Of a stretch of DNA of 33,570 bases, positions 7,389 to 17,526 are shown piece after piece. The translations under genes were made by a program, and so were the position numbers. The DNA is from Parvularia atlantis (lineage: Eukaryota; Opisthokonta; Rotosphaerida), in NCBI GenBank assembly GCA_943704415.1, contig CALSCO010001667.1:1-33570 (forward strand), given 5' to 3'. The number at the start of each line of letters is the position of its first letter. Within the stretch, counting starts at the first letter, position 1. The notes under the pieces were generated by a model. That model searched no databases. It was not told the origin of the DNA and saw nothing but the letters and a program-made list of their open reading frames with translations.

Positions 7389-9584
7389 TCAGATGCGGCG
7401 CGTGTCGGCCGTGACGGTGCAGACGGCAAAGAGGCCGCCGTCCTCATCGTCGTCGTCGGCGCCAGCCGCGAGCGCGAGCGGGAAGAGGTCGTCCGAGCGC
7501 GAGAGGCGCAGCGTGCGCGACTTGTCGCCGCCCGTCCACGTGACGCTCCAATCGCACGGCTCGAGCCTGAACGCGCGGTCAGACAGGCGCATATACACAC
7601 AGTGAGCCGTACCGTTGCGCGACGTGTGCGATGACGACCGAGGCCGCCGACGAGAAGCGCGGCAGGCTCACGCGCAGCTCGTTGCACGGGCTCGACCCGA
7701 ACGCGGCCTGGCTGTTCGCCGTGGCCTCGAGCAGCGCCTGGACGATTTGGCTTTGCACCTCGAATGGCAGCGCCTTGATCGCCTGTACGCGCGCGCATGT
7801 CAAGAGTCAAGCCACGTGCGCTTGTGACGCACATACCTGCTTCGCAAAGACGAGCATGTCCAGCACGCGATGGCACGCCGTCAGCCGCACAACCTGCGCC
7901 ATGCGGTCCTCGCTCGCGTCGCCGATGTACGCGTGCTGTGCGCCCTACGTGTGAGACGCCTAGCGGGCATGAGGGGCCTGGTGAACGCACAAACATCGCC
8001 CAGCTGACCAGGTCTGCGCCTGACGAGCGCGCGGTATTCAGGCAATGCCAGGCGCGAGCGGTCGACGCGCACCGACAAAGAGGTGCGCAAAGTCGCGCCG
8101 CAGCTTGGCCAGGCCGAGGTCGAGCATGCACGCGATGGGGTTGTCGTGCCAGTGGTCAAACGCCTTTGACAGCGCGGCCTGGCGTGCGTGTTGAGCTCGC
8201 GCATGGTCGCAAGCGCGTTAGGCGGGCGCACCTTGATCTCGAGCGCGTCCTTGCTGCCCACGTCGAGGCGTGCGAGGCGCAGGGCGTCGTGAAACACGCG
8301 CGCGAGCCCGCTCGTGTTCGCCTTGTGCACAAACGGCTTAAGCTTGCCGGTCTCGACAGCCTGCACGCATGCTGAGCCGCGTGCTGATCGCTCAGGCGCG
8401 CACACGCACCAGGAAGACGCGCGCGAGGGCCACGGCGACCTGGTCCGAGTCGGCCGCGCCCTGTAGCAGCAGCCACAGCCGGTCGAGCAGGTCCAGGTCC
8501 GGGCGCTGCGGCAGGTCGGGCTCGGCGCCGTCTCCTGCGTCGTCGGCTACTGGCTGCGCAAACGCGTTGTGCTGCGCCTCGTCGAGGAACGCGTCAATCT
8601 CGCTCACAAAGAGGCCGCGGCCGCCGAGCGGGACGACGACGCTCGGGTCCTCCTGCGACTTCATTTCGGCCAGCTTGTCCTCGAGCTCGTCGATCTTGGC
8701 CAGCTCGGCCGCGAGCGAGCGCGTGCCCGCGTGCGCGTCCGGGTCGGCCTCGCGTGCGACGTCGCGCACGACCAGCGTCACGTCGGCCGAGCTGGGCGGC
8801 GCGCTGATCACGGCGGTGGGGCGCGACCCGCGCCACACGGCCTCAACCGTCACGGTCGACGACGGCGGCAGCTCGCCCTTGACCGAGAACGTGCCAAAGA
8901 CCTCGTACCGTGCGAAGAACGCATGGCTGTCGCGCTCGGCGGGCCCGTTGGCGCTGGTCCACCGCTGCAGCATCGCGTGCATGTGTGGGGCGCGCGCCGC
9001 GATGGGCGCAGCGGTGTTCTGCAGGTCGAGCAGCGTGCCGCGCAGCCCATTTTCCTTGTCGCCAGCCGCGTCGAGCCGCGCCGCGAGGTACTGCAGCGGC
9101 GCGCCATCAAAGCACGTCGTGAGCGCAACGACGGGCGGCAGCGCCTCGTCGCCGGCGACGTAGGCTGACACGAGCTGCCTGCGATGCGATGCGCGCGCAT
9201 GAGACAACGAAGCAGGAGGGATGCGGCGCACCGTGCGAGCTGCAGGTCGAGCGCGAGAGCCGCCGCGCCGACGCCCGCGAATGCCGCCGGCGTGACCCAG
9301 TGCGCCGCATCGGGCAGCACACGCAGGACGCCGGCAGCGACGTGGACGGCAAAGACGGGCATTGCGCGGGCCAAGGCGACAACGGCGGACGGTGGGAGCA
9401 GCACAAGCAGCGGGCCGGCGCCGAGCACGTCACGCAGCGGGTGCCACAGCTGCGCGGGCAGCGTCGCGAGCGTCCACGCCGCCGCCGCGCCCGCCTTGTC
9501 GCCGCTGCGCCCGGGCGGCACGCGCTGCTGCAGCCGCGCCGCGACCGCGTTCTCCATTTGAATCCGTAACCGTCGAAGTGTCAT
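7389..9584 (-). CDS. ZWILCH: Zwilch, subunit of the RZZ kinetochore complex
   Basis: Eight exons: 9584-9232, 9178-8410, 8360-8232, 8178-8073, 8019-7991, 7935-7837, 7782-7613, 7566-7389; 610 aa, or 601 aa from the Met at 9557. Human Zwilch is close to 590 aa. With Rod and Zw10 it recruits dynein and the Mad1-Mad2 checkpoint to kinetochores. Matches to the remembered human protein run along its length. They include ARQL plus an aromatic strand (from residue 117); YEVFGTFS before a strand and APPSSADVTLVVRDV; LDLLDRLWLLLQ; ETGKLKPFVHKANTSGL; and MLDLGLAKLRRDF. Later come a helix with HRVLDMLV, WSVTWTGGDKSRTLRLS, and an acidic tail ending in a Val-Cys-Thr-Val-Thr strand. An apparent frame jump near 8190 is an ordinary 53-nt intron (8179-8231). 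The start lies 57 bp from the divergent PDI start. Confidence 0.86.
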
Positions 9585-9641
9585 GCTTCTGACATGATGG
9601 GTTGTGCTGATTTGCTTCGCAGACGAGACCACGTGGACGGG
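9585..9641. promoter_or_regulatory. 57-bp shared gap between Zwilch and PDI starts
   Basis: Two divergent genes start at 9584 (-) and 9642 (+). The gap contains TTCTGACATGATGGGTTGTG and no TATA box. In-frame upstream Mets exist for both (9632 on -, 9594 on +), so the annotated starts could be longer and would then overlap. The signal peptide at 9642 and the Zwilch match argue for the starts used here. Confidence 0.5.
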
Positions 9642-11926
9642 ATGCGCGGCGCACTGATCGCGGCGCTCGTCGTGTTTGTCGCGTTCGCGGCGACGGCGGC
9701 GACGGCGACGGCGGCGGTGGTGCGGAACGAGGGCGAGGTGCGCGCAGCATCGATGTGGAGCGATCGCGACGGATGACGCGTGAGTGCGCGAAGGGCGTGG
9801 CGGTGATCAGCGGCGCGGACGACTTTGCGCTGACGACGGGCGAGGGCCTCTGGGTGCTGGACTTTTACGCGCCGTGCGTCCGCCACCGGGTGTTTGTTGC
9901 GCACGGTCTCACGCGTTGGGATGCATCGATGCAGCTGGTGCGGCTTCTGCAAGCAGCTCGCGCCCGTCTACGACACGGTCGGGCAGCGGCTGACCAAGCA
10001 GGGCAGCCCCGTGCGCCTCGCGACGATCAACTGCGACGACCCCGCCAACAAGCCCACGTGCGTCGCGCAGAGCATCCGCGGCTACCCGACGCTGCGTCTG
10101 TGCGTCGCGCTGTCTGGTCGATGTCGCCGCTCACACGGCAGCAGATGGGTCGACGGCGCGATGCACAGCGAGTACAACGGCCCGCGCACCGAGGAGGGCC
10201 TGCTCGCCGCCGCGCACGAGATGGAGCAGCAGTTCCCGCGCCTGCCCAAGCTGGACGTCACTGAGAAGCCGGCCGTTGAGAAGCCGGCCGAGCGCGTGGT
10301 CGAGGCCGCTGCCGTGCGCAGCAACGGCGCCGACGGCGTGGTCGTCACGCTCACGGCGACCAACTTTGACGAGGTTCGTCATCACGCCGGGCTGTGGCGC
10401 GCTGACGTGCATTGGCGCAGCTCACGCGCACGGGCCCGTGGATGCTCGACTTTTACGCGCCGTGCGTCCGTCTGGGTTTGTTGCACTCGGCCTCACGCGT
10501 CGGGCGCGCGCAGGTGGTGCGGCCACTGCAAGAAGCTCGCGCCGACGTGGGACAAGCTGGCTGAGCGCATGCGCGGCAAGGTGGGTGTCGGCGCGATCGA
10601 CTGCACGGCCGAATCGGGTGTGCGCCGGTGTAGCGTGCGGAAGGGCTGTGCGCTCAACGCAGACGCACGCAGGCCTGTGCTCGCGCTTTGGCGTGCGCGG
10701 TTACCCGACGCTCAAGTAGTGCGTCTCTCGCGCTGTGCATAACGGCCGGACGCTGACCGCACGCGCGTGCGTACGCAGCTCCATCGACGGCAACGTGCAG
10801 GAGTACAAGCTCAGCCGCTCGCTCGACGCGCTCAGCGAGTTTGCCGACCGCCTTAACAGTCCCAAGGTGGCCATGCTCACGGCCGACACGCTCGACGCCG
10901 CAACCAAGGCCAAGCCCGTCTCGCTCGTCTTCCTCGCTGCGTCCGACGCGTTCCTCAAGCGCGCCGAGGAGCTCGCCGCGCCCGTCGCCCTGCGCGTGCC
11001 GTGCTACCTCGCTGTCGACCCGAGCGTGCACGCGCAGCTCGCGCCCAGCACCACGCTGCCCGCCGCCGTCATGCTGCGCGAGGGCGACGTCGTGCCATAC
11101 CCGGGAGCGCTCGACGACAAAAAGGCGCTGCAGGCGTGGATGGACGCGCACCGCATGCCGCTCCTGGTCGAGTTTGACGCCGCCACGGCCGCCGACCTCA
11201 TGCACGCGCCCCGCCCGCTCGTGCTTCTCGTCGTCGACCCGTCGGACGCCGACACCGAGGCGCACAAGTGCGTGGACGCGCGACGCAGTGCGCTCGTGCT
11301 GACCTGCGCGGTGCAGGGAGACCGTGCGCAGGGCCATGCGCGCGTACGGCGCCAAGGCGGCCAACCCGCCCGTCAACGCTGCGTGGCTCAACGGCGTGCA
11401 GTGGTGCGTGCGCGCAAGTGAGCGCGCGTCCGCTCAGCGGTGCGCAACAGGTCGTCGTACGCCAGCAAGACATTTAGTGTGCCGCACATGCCCACTGTTC
11501 TCATCGTCGACCCGACTAATGAGCTCTACTACGCCCACACGGCCGCCGGCGACGACATCCCGCTCGACGCCGCGGGCCTTCAGCGCACCCTGCGCGAGCT
11601 CCACAGCGGCCAGCTCAAGGTGCGCGCGCCCCAGGGCCCTTGCCAGCGCTTGTGCGTGCTCAACCCAACGCGCAGTCCAACTACATGGGCGGCGTGTTTG
11701 CGTACGGCGCACGCATGGCCAGCAAGGGCCTCGAGGCGTTCGGGGTGCGCGCCCGCGTGCTCGCGTTGCCGCGCCTGCTCACCGTGACGCCGCCAATCAG
11801 CGCGTCGTCGCCGACAACCTCGCGTGGAGCGTTGGCATCGTCGTCGCCGTCCTCGCGCTCGTCTTCTGGTGGGTCGCGACCGTGCAGGACCCGAGGCCGA
11901 GTGAGAACAGGAACAAGGTGGACTGA
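9642..11926 (+). CDS. Membrane-anchored protein disulfide isomerase, two active thioredoxin domains
   Basis: Twelve exons: 9642-9737, 9794-9873, 9935-10099, 10145-10373, 10421-10461, 10514-10617, 10673-10715, 10779-11267, 11317-11403, 11451-11619, 11676-11744, 11801-11926; 565 aa. The first acceptor is uncertain: 9784 would add three residues. It would form and shuffle disulfides in the ER lumen. A signal peptide (about 1-26) leads to a thioredoxin domain with YAPWCGFC (Trp60) and GYPTL. The second has YAPWCGHC (Trp205) and GYPTL, followed by PRT-type linkers and a redox-silent thioredoxin-like region (about 250-520). One transmembrane helix (about 531-550) and a short polar tail ending NKVD close the protein; no KDEL is present. 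Donors cut inside both CXXC-bearing exons at the same codon (GCG CC|gt), which suggests that the two domains arose by duplication with their intron. Confidence 0.92.
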
Positions 11927-12053
11927 AAAACAGGAGCTGAGCGTGCAGATGTGCCGGCTGCGAGCTGTACGCGCAGCAATAATGTCACACTTGAAGGGCG
12001 ATGTCACAGATGCCCCACGTCTTTCGCCGCTCTGCGCTGCGCTGCGTGCCGTG

Positions 12054-12191
12054 ATGGCCGCGCCTCCTTCGCCCGCCGCGCCGTCGCCGCCGCCGCCGCC
12101 GCCGCCGCCGCTGGAGACGTGGGACGTGTTCCCGACGTACGCGTTCCTGGCGCACACGCCGTCGCCGGTGCCGCCCGCGGTGCCGCCGTCA

Positions 12192-12223
<32 letters not shown>

Positions 12224-14793
12224 ACTGCCGGGCGCGGCCCGTCGGGAGCGGCTGCGTCGTCGGCTGAGCGCGCGGCTGCTGCGGCGTGCGGCGGAGGGCG
12301 GCAGCGCGGCGGCGGCGGCGGGCGACGAGGGCGAGGGCGAGGAGGGGCGGGTGCACACGGACACAGTCGTGGTCGAGGCGCGTGCGACGGCGCAGCGGGC
12401 GGTGCGCGTGGCCGGGCCGGACGAGGACAGCGAGGGCGAGGGCGAGGGCGACGACGGCGAGCTCGAGCTGTGGTGGGAGTTCTCGCTCGAGTCAAAGGAC
12501 GTCAACTTTTGCCTGCGCTTCCAGCCGACGCGTCTTTCGTCGTCGTCGTCGTCGTTGACGCCGGCGTCGTCGGCGGGCCCCACGCCCGCGCCATCGCTCA
12601 CGTCGCTCGCCGTGGCCGACGTGCTCAAGGCGGCCGCGATCCCACCCATCACGCCGCCGCCGCCGCCGGTGGAGCACGCCGCCGCCGACGGCGAGATCGT
12701 CGCGTCGCCCGTGCTTGTGCTGTCGGCGCTGGGCGCGCACCAGGGTGCGTAGTCCCTCGTGTGTCGTGCGCGCTGCTGCTGCTGCTCAAGACGCGACCTC
12801 GCAGGGTGGTTCCCGGTCAAGCGCGGCGGGACGTTTGTGTTTGAGTGGGACAACACGTACAGCTACTTCACGCGCAAGCGCGTCGCGTGGTCGTGGGCGT
12901 TGCGACGGCGGCGGCGGCTCGAGGCGGGGCACACGCGGCCGAGTGACACGCTGCCGGTGTCGCTCGCGTGGCACGTCAGGCTGCACGTGCGTATTTGTGA
13001 TGTGCGCTGTGTGCTGCTGGGCTGAGCGCGCGCGCGAGCAGGGGTGGATGTACCAGCTGCGGCTCGAGTCGGTGCGCCGCTCGGTGATGCTGAGTGCGTC
13101 AGCCACAATCACCCGCCGTGTGCACGCTGACCGGGACGTGCAGGCCTGCTGCGGCGCGTCTCGGGCGTGGAGGCGACGGACGTCGACAAGCGGTGCGGCG
13201 CTGCGCTGCCCTGCGGCCTCGACCAGCGCGCTCACGGCTCAACCACGCAGGACCAAGTTTGACGCGCGCTTCCGCATGTTTCTCACAAACAACAGCGTCG
13301 GCAAGCGCGTCAACGTGCATGTGGCACTCGAGGGCGCGTCGCCGTGCTTCTCCGCCGTGGAGCCGAGCGGGCACCACCGTGTGCTGCGCGACGTGGTGTG
13401 CGCGGCCAACGGGCACTTTGCGGCCGTGTGCGAGCTCAGCGCGGCCGAGGTGCGGCGGTGGGCGGCCGCAGCGCACACGCCCGACTGGCCGCGCGCGCTG
13501 GCCGTGCGCATCAGCCGCGACGACACCCGTGCGTCGTCGCCGCCGCCCCGCGCTGCGGACCCCTGCTCACTCGGCGCACACGCAAACACAGCTGAGCGCG
13601 TGCTGCACACGCAGGTGCAGTTGATCGGCGCCGAGGGCTTCTCGCTCATCTCCGACATCGACGACACAATCAAGCTGACGCAGGTCGCGCTCGGCAAGCG
13701 CCGCGTGTTTGAGAACATCTTCACGCGCGACGCCGAGTCGGTGCCGGGCATGTCGCGGCTGTATGCGCAGCTGGTGCGTGTGCCGCGCGGTCAGTGCCGT
13801 GCGCGTCGCTGACGCATGCACCGCGACCGACAGCGCGGCCACGGCTTTGCGCTCCACTACGTCTCCAACACGCCCTACCAGCTCCACGGCATGCTCAGCG
13901 ACTTTATCCGCAAGCACGGCTTCCCGCCCGGGTCGTTCCACCTCAAGCTGTTCAACCTGAACGACCACACGCGCTCGGCCCTGCTCCAGCCGCCCGAGAT
14001 CTCCAAGCGCGAGGCCATCTTTGCGATCCTCAAGGACTTTCCGCTGCGGCGCTTTGTGCTCGTGGGCGATTCTGGCGAGCGCGACCCGGAGCTCTACGCT
14101 GCGGCTGCGCGCGCCTTCCCCAGCCAGGTCGCTGCCGTGCTCATCCGGCGCATTCTCGTGGCGCCGCGCGACGACGCCTCTGCCAGTGCGCCTCCCGCTG
14201 CCGCCGCCGCTGCTGCCGCCAGCGCCTCGCCGCCACCCAGCGCCAGCTCGCTCTTCTCGAGCTTCATGCCCGCATCGGCCTCGCCCTCGGCCACCCCGTG
14301 GACCGTCGGCCCCGGCGAGAACGACGGTGACATCGACCCGGCCGCGATGAGCGACGGCGAGTTTCTCCCGCTCGACGACGACGACCCCGCGACCGACTTT
14401 GTCAGCGCAGACGACGCTGACGACGACGACCGCGCCGTCTCGCCCGCGTCCTCCACGGGCTCCGCCACCCTCGGTTCCGTTGCCGCCCTCGGCTCGCCCA
14501 CCTTCCGCCCCGTCGCCTTCGCCCCGCCGCGCCGCTCCGCCAGCGCCGGCCCGTCGTCCGCCGCAGCCTCTGCGTCGCTGCTCGGGCTCACGGGGCGCAC
14601 CGCCTCGCCACCACCACCGCAGCAGCAGCAGCAGCAGCCGCAGGACGCGCCGCACCTCGCCGTACAGCTCACGCGGCGCATGCAGCGGCTCTTTGCCGCG
14701 CCCGATGCGCCGCCGTGGCTCCTGTTTGACGACGGCGAAGACGAGGCATTCCGCAAGGAGCTGGGGCATCTGCTCAAGCTCAGAGATCTGTAA
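12054..14793 (+). CDS. APP1: GOLD domain fused to App1-type phosphatidate phosphatase
   Basis: Seven exons: 12054-12744, 12805-12986, 13042-13093, 13144-13192, 13251-13528, 13592-13773, 13834-14793; 797 aa. In-frame upstream Mets at 11982 and 11949 are possible starts. App1 enzymes hydrolyse phosphatidic acid to diacylglycerol, in yeast at actin patches. Residues about 140-262 form a GOLD-like beta-sandwich: WWEFSLESKDVNFCLRF, then WFPVKRGGTFVFEWDNTYSYF. The App1 domain (about 330-575) carries SDIDDTIK with catalytic Asp439-x-Asp441-x-Thr443, a GM x x LY segment, HYVSNTPYQLHGML and GFPPGSFHLK. A Ser/Ala/Pro/Asp-rich, probably disordered region with a Gln run follows, ending in an acidic helix (DDGEDEAFRKELGHLLKL). 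The 63-nt intron 13529-13591 is a multiple of three without a stop, so its retention would add 21 residues. Confidence 0.9.
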
Positions 14794-15143
14794 ACTGCCC
14801 ATGTGTGTGTGTGTGTGTGTGTGTGTGGCGACGGCGTAACTGGCCACACAGAAGCACTCCGTGCGGCACACTTTTTGGGTAGTCCGCAGCAGCGTGTGCA
14901 GTCTAACTTTCACCCAAGAAAGATCCGATTCTTCACAAAACCTGCCGCGTCGAATGACAAGCCTAGACGCTCCTTGTTTACCGACGTCCTTGCTCCCCGA
15001 GCGCGACACAGAGCAGGTCCAGCTGCGCATCCACTGGCAGTTTGTCCTCACGGCCCGCAAGCGCGTCGTCCACCCTCGCTGAGTCGGAGACAAGTGCCCC
15101 TTCACCAGGCTCGACCGCTCGACTTTCGAACTGCTTTACCGCG
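14794..15143. other. Intergenic region between GOLD-App1 and Drn1
   Basis: About 350 bp between two + strand genes. It holds a TG microsatellite, a more A+T-balanced block (about 14900-14990) that may be the Drn1 promoter, and short open frames I consider chance. An in-frame Met at 15042 would extend Drn1 by 34 residues, but that extension does not resemble the family. Confidence 0.5.
14802..14827. repeat. TG dinucleotide microsatellite
   Basis: An uninterrupted run of thirteen TG units begins 8 bp after the GOLD-App1 stop codon, so it is probably in the 3' untranslated region. Confidence 0.95.
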
Positions 15144-17498
15144 ATGTCTTCGCCCACGCCGCCGGTCAAGACTCTCGTGTGCGGCTCGGTGCTGGGCCGG
15201 TGGGAGCAGTGGCAGGCGCGCGTGCAGGCCGTGCACAAGTCGCACGGGCCGTTCGAGCTGGTGCTGTGCGTGGGCAACCTGTTTGGTGGGCCGACCGATG
15301 GCGAGAACGCCGAGGTGCTGCCGTATGTGCGCGGCGAGAAGCGGAGTACGTAGCCCGCGCGCGGCGGGCGCTGTGCGTTTGCGCGTGCATGACCCGTGCG
15401 CCCCACGCCAGTCGAGATTGACACGCTGTTCGTGCACACGGGCCCGCGCGCGATGCCGCCGGCGGTGGTGGACGCCATCGACGCGAACGACGGTCAAGTG
15501 TGCGAGAACCTGCAGTTTCTTGGCCAGAGCGGCTCGCTGACGACGGCGAGCGGGCTGCGGATCGCGTACCTGAGCGGGCAGGCGCGCGCGGCCGGTGCGG
15601 AGGACGGCGGCGGTGGCGGCACCGACGACAAGAACGCGCTCGGCACGACGTTTGGGCAGGGCGACGTGCAGAACCTGCGGCGGCTGGCGCAGAGCCGGGG
15701 CTTTGAGGGCGTCGACTTTCTCCTGACGGGCGAGTGGCCGCTGGGCGTGGCGAGTGTGCCGTCGGTGTCGGGCCAGGTCGTCGTCGCGCCCGCCGGTGCG
15801 TGAGCGCAGGCGATGCACGCGTCGTACCGTTGAGAACGCGCGCGCATGCAGGCAGCGAGGCCGTGGCCGACCTCGCGCGCGAGCTGCGGCCGCGCTACCA
15901 CATCGTCGCGTCGCCCGACATCAACATGTACTACGAGCGCCCGCCGTTCCGCAACCAGCCGCTCGTGCCCGGCCGGCAGATGCACGTCACGCGGTTCTTC
16001 GGTGCGCCGCGCGTGCTGCACGTAAGCTGCCTGCGCTGTGCGTGCTGACTGCGTTGTGTGACGCGCGCAGGCATGGCCAGCTGCGGCAACACAGCCAAGG
16101 CCAAGTGGCTGATGGCGCTCAACATGGTGCCGCTGACGCAACTGGACGCACAAGAGCTGTCCCTCGTGCGTGTCGCACCGTACGAGCTGCTCGCGCCAGG
16201 GGCTGATGCACCGTGGCAGGAGCCCGCGGGGACGACGCAGAGCCCGTACGTGCGCGTGCCGGACGGCGGACGGCCCAAGCGCAGCGCGATGGAGATGTCG
16301 CACAGCGAGGACCTGGCGTCGTTCGAGCCGGGCTCGTTCTTCTTTGGCGCGGCGGCCAACTTTGCCAACGTGCGCTGCGGTGCCACAAGCGTGCATGCGC
16401 GGCACGCTTGACATGCGTGCGCGCGCCACAGACCGGCCATGGCAAGCGCGGGCGCGGCGGCTTTGGCGGGCCGGCCATGCCGCCGCCTGACTACATCTGC
16501 CGCGCGTGCAACTCGCCGGGGCACTTTATCCGCGACTGCCCGCACCGTGCGGCCGGCCACGGCGCGATGGCGCCGCGCAAGACGGGCTGCTGGTTCTGCC
16601 TGGCCAACCCCGAGGTCGAAAAGGTGCGCTGCTTGCCTGTTGCGCGCGAGCTGCGCTAAGTCGCGTGGCAGCACCTGATCGTGAGCGTCGGGCGCGACGC
16701 GTACCTCGCGCTGGCCAAGGGCGGGCTGTCGTCGGACCATGTGCTGATCGTGCCCACGGGCCACTTTCCGTCATCGCCCGAGGTGCGTGCTCGCTCCCTG
16801 CGCCCGCCCGTGCCCATGCGACGGCGCTCAGCTCCTGCCCGAGGTACACAAGGAGATCGAGCGCTACAAGAAGGCCCTGCGCGACGCGTTCGACTCGGTC
16901 GGCAAGGTGGTCGTGTTTTACGAGGTGCGCATCGTCCGGCCGTGCCACGACAGCAGCACTGACCGCCGCCGCGCAGGTCAACGTGCGCTCGCAGCACATG
17001 CACCTCCAGGCGATCCCCGTGCCGCAGCAGTGGCGCGGTGAGCTGCTCACGAGCTACCAGCAGGAGGTGCGCGCACACATGCACATCAAATGCACATGCA
17101 TACATCGCATCACTCACGCGCGAGTGCGCGCGCACGCCAGGCTGACGCCGCGGGGCTGCCGTTCATGGACGAGGGCGAGGGCGACCTCACGCAGCAGTTT
17201 TTCCGGCTCGAGGTGCCCACGCCCGCCGGCGCCAAGGACGCCGTCAAGGTGCTCTTCCACCAAGTCTCGGTGCGAACGCGCGCGTGTCGTCGCACACATC
17301 TCACCCGCCGTGCCGCAGCCGAGCGCGCGCTTCCCGTTCTCGTTCGGCCGGCACGTCATCGCCAAGCTGAGCGGCCAGCCCAGCCGCGCCGAGTGGAAGG
17401 CCTGCGTCAAGCCGCCCGAGGCCGAGACGGCCGACGCCGCCGCGTTCAAGGCCTTCTTCCAGCCGTTTGACTTTTCGCTCACCGACACCGACGAGTGA
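15144..17498 (+). CDS. DRN1: CwfJ-family splicing/debranching factor (Drn1, CWF19L1)
   Basis: Ten exons: 15144-15345, 15412-15795, 15852-16001, 16071-16369, 16432-16623, 16672-16782, 16832-16924, 16977-17066, 17141-17269, 17319-17498; 609 aa; introns 48-74 nt. Drn1 associates with the lariat-debranching enzyme and late spliceosomes in the nucleus. The N-terminal metallophosphatase-like domain has [35 protein letters not shown] and [10 protein letters not shown], then [19 protein letters not shown] Gly/Arg stretch leads to a CCHC zinc knuckle (Cys368, Cys371, His376, Cys381). The C-terminal CwfJ domains follow: [37 protein letters not shown], the HIT-like [20 protein letters not shown] and [10 protein letters not shown]. 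The start matches human CWF19L1 well. Its stop is only 28 bp before the next gene's start. Confidence 0.95.
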
Positions 17499-17526
17499 GA
17501 CGTTGTTGCGCGCGCTTCGCATCGCG

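Noticed and set aside
8179-8231. Apparent frameshift in Zwilch
   Set aside because: A GT-AG intron with a CTAAC-like motif explains the frame change and gives an in-phase join (EIK to AALSKAF).
11681-12856. A 391-codon open frame on the - strand
   Set aside because: Antisense to the low-complexity GOLD-App1 exon; Ser/Asp/Gly repeats are the complement of the Ala/Ser/Pro-coding repeats.
13567-15105. A 512-codon open frame on the - strand
   Set aside because: It is antisense to the App1 exons and the following intergenic DNA, has Arg/Gly-rich composition without domain features, and reflects stop-poor G+C-rich sequence.
14978-15143. Extended N-terminus of Drn1 from the Met at 15042
   Set aside because: The extra 34 residues (Ser/Ala/Pro-rich) have no counterpart in the family, and the Met at 15144 aligns with the usual start.
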